From Akkermansiaceae bacterium (GTDB taxonomy: Bacteria > Verrucomicrobiota > Verrucomicrobiia > Verrucomicrobiales > Akkermansiaceae), in assembly GCA_025457665.1 (NCBI GenBank), contig JALOTY010000003.1, positions 1 to 64,000 of the forward strand: DNA of 64,000 bases. Reading direction: 5' to 3'. A program made the translations under genes and the position numbers. Position 1 is the first letter of the stretch. Each line of letters begins with the position of its first letter. This document shows positions 61,220-64,000 of this stretch, piece after piece. The notes under the pieces are model-generated. The model was not told the DNA's origin. It searched no databases and was given only the letters and a program-made list of their open reading frames with translations.

Positions 61220-63217
61220 TCAGGCGCTGAGGGGGCTGCGGCGAGGGGTGGCGAGGAGGGCTTCGAGGATCAGAAATCCAAGGGCGAGAGCGATGAGCCA
61301 GGGCCAGAGATTCAGACCATCGTCAGGCGTGGCGCGGCGCTGGCTGGATGCGGAACTGCCGCCATGGGCGATGGCGGGTGGCTCGGGGAGGGGTGCGAGG
61401 GCGGACTCGGACTCCGGGAAATTGACGGCGGTGAAATGGACTGGCTGGCCGGAAACCGTCCACCGGTAGAGCCCGCTTCCGGGGGCGGTGGAGGTGGACC
61501 AGGTGGTGCCATCGGCGGTGCTGCTCGACTCGATGGCCAGCGACTGGCCGTCGGGCCCTTCGAGGAGCGGGGCGGTGCCGAGGTCGTCCGCCGGTGCTGT
61601 CCATCGGAGGGGTTCCCCTGGTTCGGCAGTGAAGCTTTCATTCGGTCCACTGGGGCAGAGGTGGAGGATGATTTCCGCGAGGGCGGGAAGGAAAGAGGAC
61701 TGCAAGGGCCAGGTGGATTGGGCGGGGTCGATGGGCAGATTCACCAGCATCAATGGGCTGTCCGGTGAGGCGACCATCGCAGGGACGGCATCGGCATAGC
61801 GGGCGAGGACTTTCGATGTCGCGAGAGTTGGGAGCTTCATCCGCTGGAGAAAGCGGCCGCCGACGGGATTGCCGAACTCCCCGCCGCGAAAAAGGGCGAA
61901 GGCCGGGTGCTCGGCCGATGGGGTGGCTTCCCAACCGTCTTCCGAGCTTTCGATGGCGAGGGGTGTATCACCGTTGAGCCCCGTTTCCGCCAGCAGTTCT
62001 CCGATGGCGGATGAGGAGGCGGCGGAGGGAAATACGATGACTGCCGTACTTCCCGCGGCAAGTTTGCGGAGGGATTCCGGGGACTCGCCCTGCCATGCGG
62101 TGACGACGAGGAGATCGCAAGGCGGTGGGGAAGCGAGATTTTCCACGGGGATGAGATCGAGCCAGGTCAGAGCGGCGGCGATACGATCGAAGGCCAGCAC
62201 GGCGGGCGATGCGGGATCTCCGACGACGCCCATGCGGATGGACTCACGGACACGGACGACGGCGTGGCGGCTGTCGTCGGCCGAGAAAGAATCCGAATCG
62301 ATCGTCGCGCTCAGAGGCAGGAGGCCGGAGGCATCGCAACGGACCTGGAAACCCGCTTCGGCGGTGCCGCTTGCGGGGAGATCGAGACTTTGCGATTGGC
62401 GGGAGCCGCCGGCATCGAGGGTCAGCGAGATCCGGCGCGGTTCGGGGGAATGGTTGGTGACGCGGACCTGCACGAGCAGCGGTCGACCGGCCACGGGCGA
62501 GGCGGGAAGGGGGATGAGGGAGGTGACGGCGACATTGTCCGGCGCGGCGGTGGCGACGGGGACCATTTGCAAATGGACGTCTGAGGCGATGTGGGGGGCG
62601 GCATCCTTCCATGAACTGGCTTGGAAATCGGAGAACACGTGGATTTCCTTTCGGCCCTCGGCCTTGGCGAGTTGGCGGGCGGCGAGTTCGAAGGCGGCAT
62701 CGATGGCATCCGGCTCCGCATGGGCGCGGGCTCGGCTGAGTTCATCGGTCAGGAAATCGCGATTGGGGCCCGGTTCGGGAAAGGCGGCGTCCGGGCTGGC
62801 ATCGATCCACACGACATTGGCCAATTCCGGCTTCGCGGAGTCGAGCGTGCGGCTGGCCTCGGCGCAGGCGGCATCGAAACGTGAGGCGGCTCCCTCGTTG
62901 GCCGACATCGAGCCGGAGCGGTCGATCACGCAAACGATGCTCCGTTTCGCCCCGGGGAGGGGTGCGGAGTCGGAAAGCAACAAGGGCCCCAGGAAGGCGG
63001 CGGCAAGAGCGGCGATGGCGAGCGTACGAAGGGCGAGAAGCAGCCAGTCCTTGGGTCGGCGGAGGCGGGTGGTGAGGCGCAGGACCTTGCGGAGGAACTC
63101 GATGTTAGAAAACTCGTAAACCGGAGGTTTCGCCCGGGAAAGCAAGTGGACCAGCGGCGGCAACACAGCAAGCGCAAGCAAGCCAAGAAGCGTGGGGTGC
63201 TGGAGGAAGAAAGACAT
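61220..63217 (-). CDS. BatA-like VWA membrane protein
   Basis: Start ATG 63217 (665 residues). The N-terminal region has the BatA double-helix domain HPTLLGLLALAVLPPLVHLLSR and KDWLLLALRTLAIAALAAAF. A VWA domain follows with SIVCVIDRSGSMSANEGA (D-x-S-x-S) and KEIHVFSDFQASSW. After ~300 residues of beta-rich periplasmic sequence, a C-terminal helix (LWPWLIALALGFLILEALL) ends it. It is adjacent to the DUF58 gene upstream, as in the usual MoxR-DUF58-BatA order, across a 330-base repeat region. Confidence 0.84.
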   Translation of the reverse strand: MSFFLQHPTLLGLLALAVLPPLVHLLSRAKPPVYEFSNIEFLRKVLRLTTRLRRPKDWLLLALRTLAIAALAAAFLGPLLLSDSAPLPGAKRSIVCVIDRSGSMSANEGAASRFDAACAEASRTLDSAKPELANVVWIDASPDAAFPEPGPNRDFLTDELSRARAHAEPDAIDAAFELAARQLAKAEGRKEIHVFSDFQASSWKDAAPHIASDVHLQMVPVATAAPDNVAVTSLIPLPASPVAGRPLLVQVRVTNHSPEPRRISLTLDAGGSRQSQSLDLPASGTAEAGFQVRCDASGLLPLSATIDSDSFSADDSRHAVVRVRESIRMGVVGDPASPAVLAFDRIAAALTWLDLIPVENLASPPPCDLLVVTAWQGESPESLRKLAAGSTAVIVFPSAASSSAIGELLAETGLNGDTPLAIESSEDGWEATPSAEHPAFALFRGGEFGNPVGGRFLQRMKLPTLATSKVLARYADAVPAMVASPDSPLMLVNLPIDPAQSTWPLQSSFLPALAEIILHLCPSGPNESFTAEPGEPLRWTAPADDLGTAPLLEGPDGQSLAIESSSTADGTTWSTSTAPGSGLYRWTVSGQPVHFTAVNFPESESALAPLPEPPAIAHGGSSASSQRRATPDDGLNLWPWLIALALGFLILEALLATPRRSPLSA

Positions 63218-63547
63218 GGATGGAAAAGCTGAAATGCTGAAAATCTGAAAAGCTGAAATGGGAAATCGGAGAGGGGAAAAGCTGAAATGCTGAAAATCTG
63301 AAAAGCTGGAATGGGAAATCAGAGAGGGGAAAAGCTGAAATGCAGGAATGGGAAATCGGAGAAGGGGACCAGGATGGATGGGGGTTTGGGGGAACAACGA
63401 AAGACGCGAATCGGACGAAAGGGAATGGGATGATATTGGATTTTGGCAGGAGAATGAAGGCAGGAGAATGAAGGCAGGAGAATGGAGGGTGGGATGGATG
63501 TTTGCTTGCTACTTGCTACTTGCTACTTGCCTCCTGCTTCTCAGGAG
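63218..63547. repeat. Intergenic GCTGAAA-type tandem repeats and AGGCAGGAGAATGA/CTACTTG arrays
   Basis: Bases 63223-63360 hold about 2.5 copies of a ~58-base unit built from GAAAAGCTGAAATGCTGAAAATCT phrases. Around 63,462-63,485 AGGAGAATGAAGGC repeats three times in a row. Around 63,506-63,530 CTACTTG repeats three times. All are between the DUF58 gene and the BatA-like gene of one operon, so the transcript must include them. The first unit resembles codons within hsdM at 38,450-38,490. Confidence 0.75.
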
Positions 63548-64000
63548 TCAGTCGCGGAAGCGGTCGAGGAGGGTGAAGTAGGTTTCCGAGGTGGGGGCGA
63601 GGGCGTAGTCGGCACCGCGGGAGGCGGCGAGGGAGCGGAGGGCGCGGGTGTGTTGTTGCAGGTGCTCTTTCCAGGCTTCGCGGATAGCCTGGGGGTGGAC
63701 GGTGAGGCGCTCGCCGTTTTCCATATCGACAAAGCGGGCGAGTCCGCGGTTGCCGAGATCGAGTTCGGCGGGATCGAGGACGTGGAAGAGGTGCACGCGG
63801 AAACCGCGGTGGAGGTAGGGATTGAGCGCTTGGAAGAGTTCGGCGGGGTCGCAAAAGAAATCCGAAACCAGCACCAGCGTGCCGCGGCGGCGAAGAAGGG
63901 GATGGGCGCGGCGGAGGGTTTCGATGATCGAGGTCCCGGAACCCGCGCGGTTGTTTTCGAGGGTGGTGAGGATGTCGTTGAGTTGGCGGCGGGTGGAGCC
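63548..64000 (-). CDS. DUF58 protein, 5' part cut by right edge
   Basis: 150 C-terminal residues are visible, ending with TAA/TGA-type stop at 63550-63548. They contain GSGTSIIETLRRAHPLLRR, RGTLVLVSDFFCDPAELFQAL, RVHLFHVLDPAELDLG, VDMENGERLTVHPQAI and DYALAPTSETYFTLLDRF. These match the C-terminal half of DUF58, a VWA-like family placed between MoxR AAA+ ATPases and BatA-type proteins. A moxR gene is therefore expected immediately to the right of the window. Confidence 0.85.
   Translation of the reverse strand, partial: GSTRRQLNDILTTLENNRAGSGTSIIETLRRAHPLLRRRGTLVLVSDFFCDPAELFQALNPYLHRGFRVHLFHVLDPAELDLGNRGLARFVDMENGERLTVHPQAIREAWKEHLQQHTRALRSLAASRGADYALAPTSETYFTLLDRFRD

Noticed and set aside
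63223..63360. CRISPR-like regular repeats
   Set aside because: The repeats have no unique spacers; they are irregular tandem copies of a GCTGAAA phrase and no cas genes are near.

Overview
This 64 kb window is a high-GC, gene-dense bacterial chromosome segment. I infer a member of the Verrucomicrobiota, probably near Luteolibacter/Verrucomicrobiaceae. The reasons are the VWA/DUF58/DUF4159 operon, a secreted DUF1080 protein, a TamA/TamB pair, several starts without a Shine-Dalgarno sequence, and word-like intergenic repeats. No rRNA or ribosomal protein gene is present, so the assignment rests on gene content and style.

Layout. 1-1.7 kb: the 5' part of a BREX defence operon (brxA, reading off the left edge), a degenerate stretch with an aldehyde dehydrogenase remnant, and a tRNA-Leu; this looks like a defence-island junction. 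1.8-6.0 kb: a three-gene Fbp-type ABC importer. 6.1-10.1 kb: a membrane TIR protein with an external FGE-like domain, convergent with a glycine-zipper lipoprotein and an exported Lon-type (S16) protease. 10.2-16.4 kb: TamB-TamA plus an N-formylglutamate amidohydrolase-like gene. 16.5-17.3 kb: a voltage-gated K+ channel. 17.5-22.9 kb: a minimal type II secretion/type IV pilus operon with two GspE ATPases, GspF and GspG. 22.9-33.8 kb: mostly envelope genes, including an adaptor and outer-membrane factor without their pump, the retropepsin/7TM-transglutaminase/ATP-grasp trio with a LolD-like ATPase, a lactonase and a HupE-like protein. 34.1-37.1 kb: a ParE/GyrB subunit and an RsmB-like methyltransferase.

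37.2-47.1 kb is the main accessory region: a Type I restriction-modification locus (hsdM, hsdS, hsdR). Its hsdS-hsdR interval holds a four-cysteine mini-gene, the 3' tail of a second, diverged hsdS, and a three-gene cassette: a protein with a HEPN-like R-x4-H motif, a STAS-GHKL ATPase, and a DUF4325 STAS-like protein. I regard this cassette as the best candidate for an undescribed defence or regulatory module. The right edge of the locus cuts into a RelE-type toxin gene, and a neighbouring VapBC module has a frameshifted toxin, so two antitoxins stand beside broken toxins.

48.4-64 kb: RNase R, a small membrane protein, then a long leftward operon running from a DUF58 protein (cut by the right edge) through two VWA membrane proteins, a large coiled-coil membrane protein and a DUF4159 protein, to a very large HEAT-thioredoxin-CcdA fusion.

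A short DNA word, TGTTAGR (reverse complement YCTAACA), recurs 22 times by eye across the window, in several reading frames and between genes, which I cannot explain by coding.
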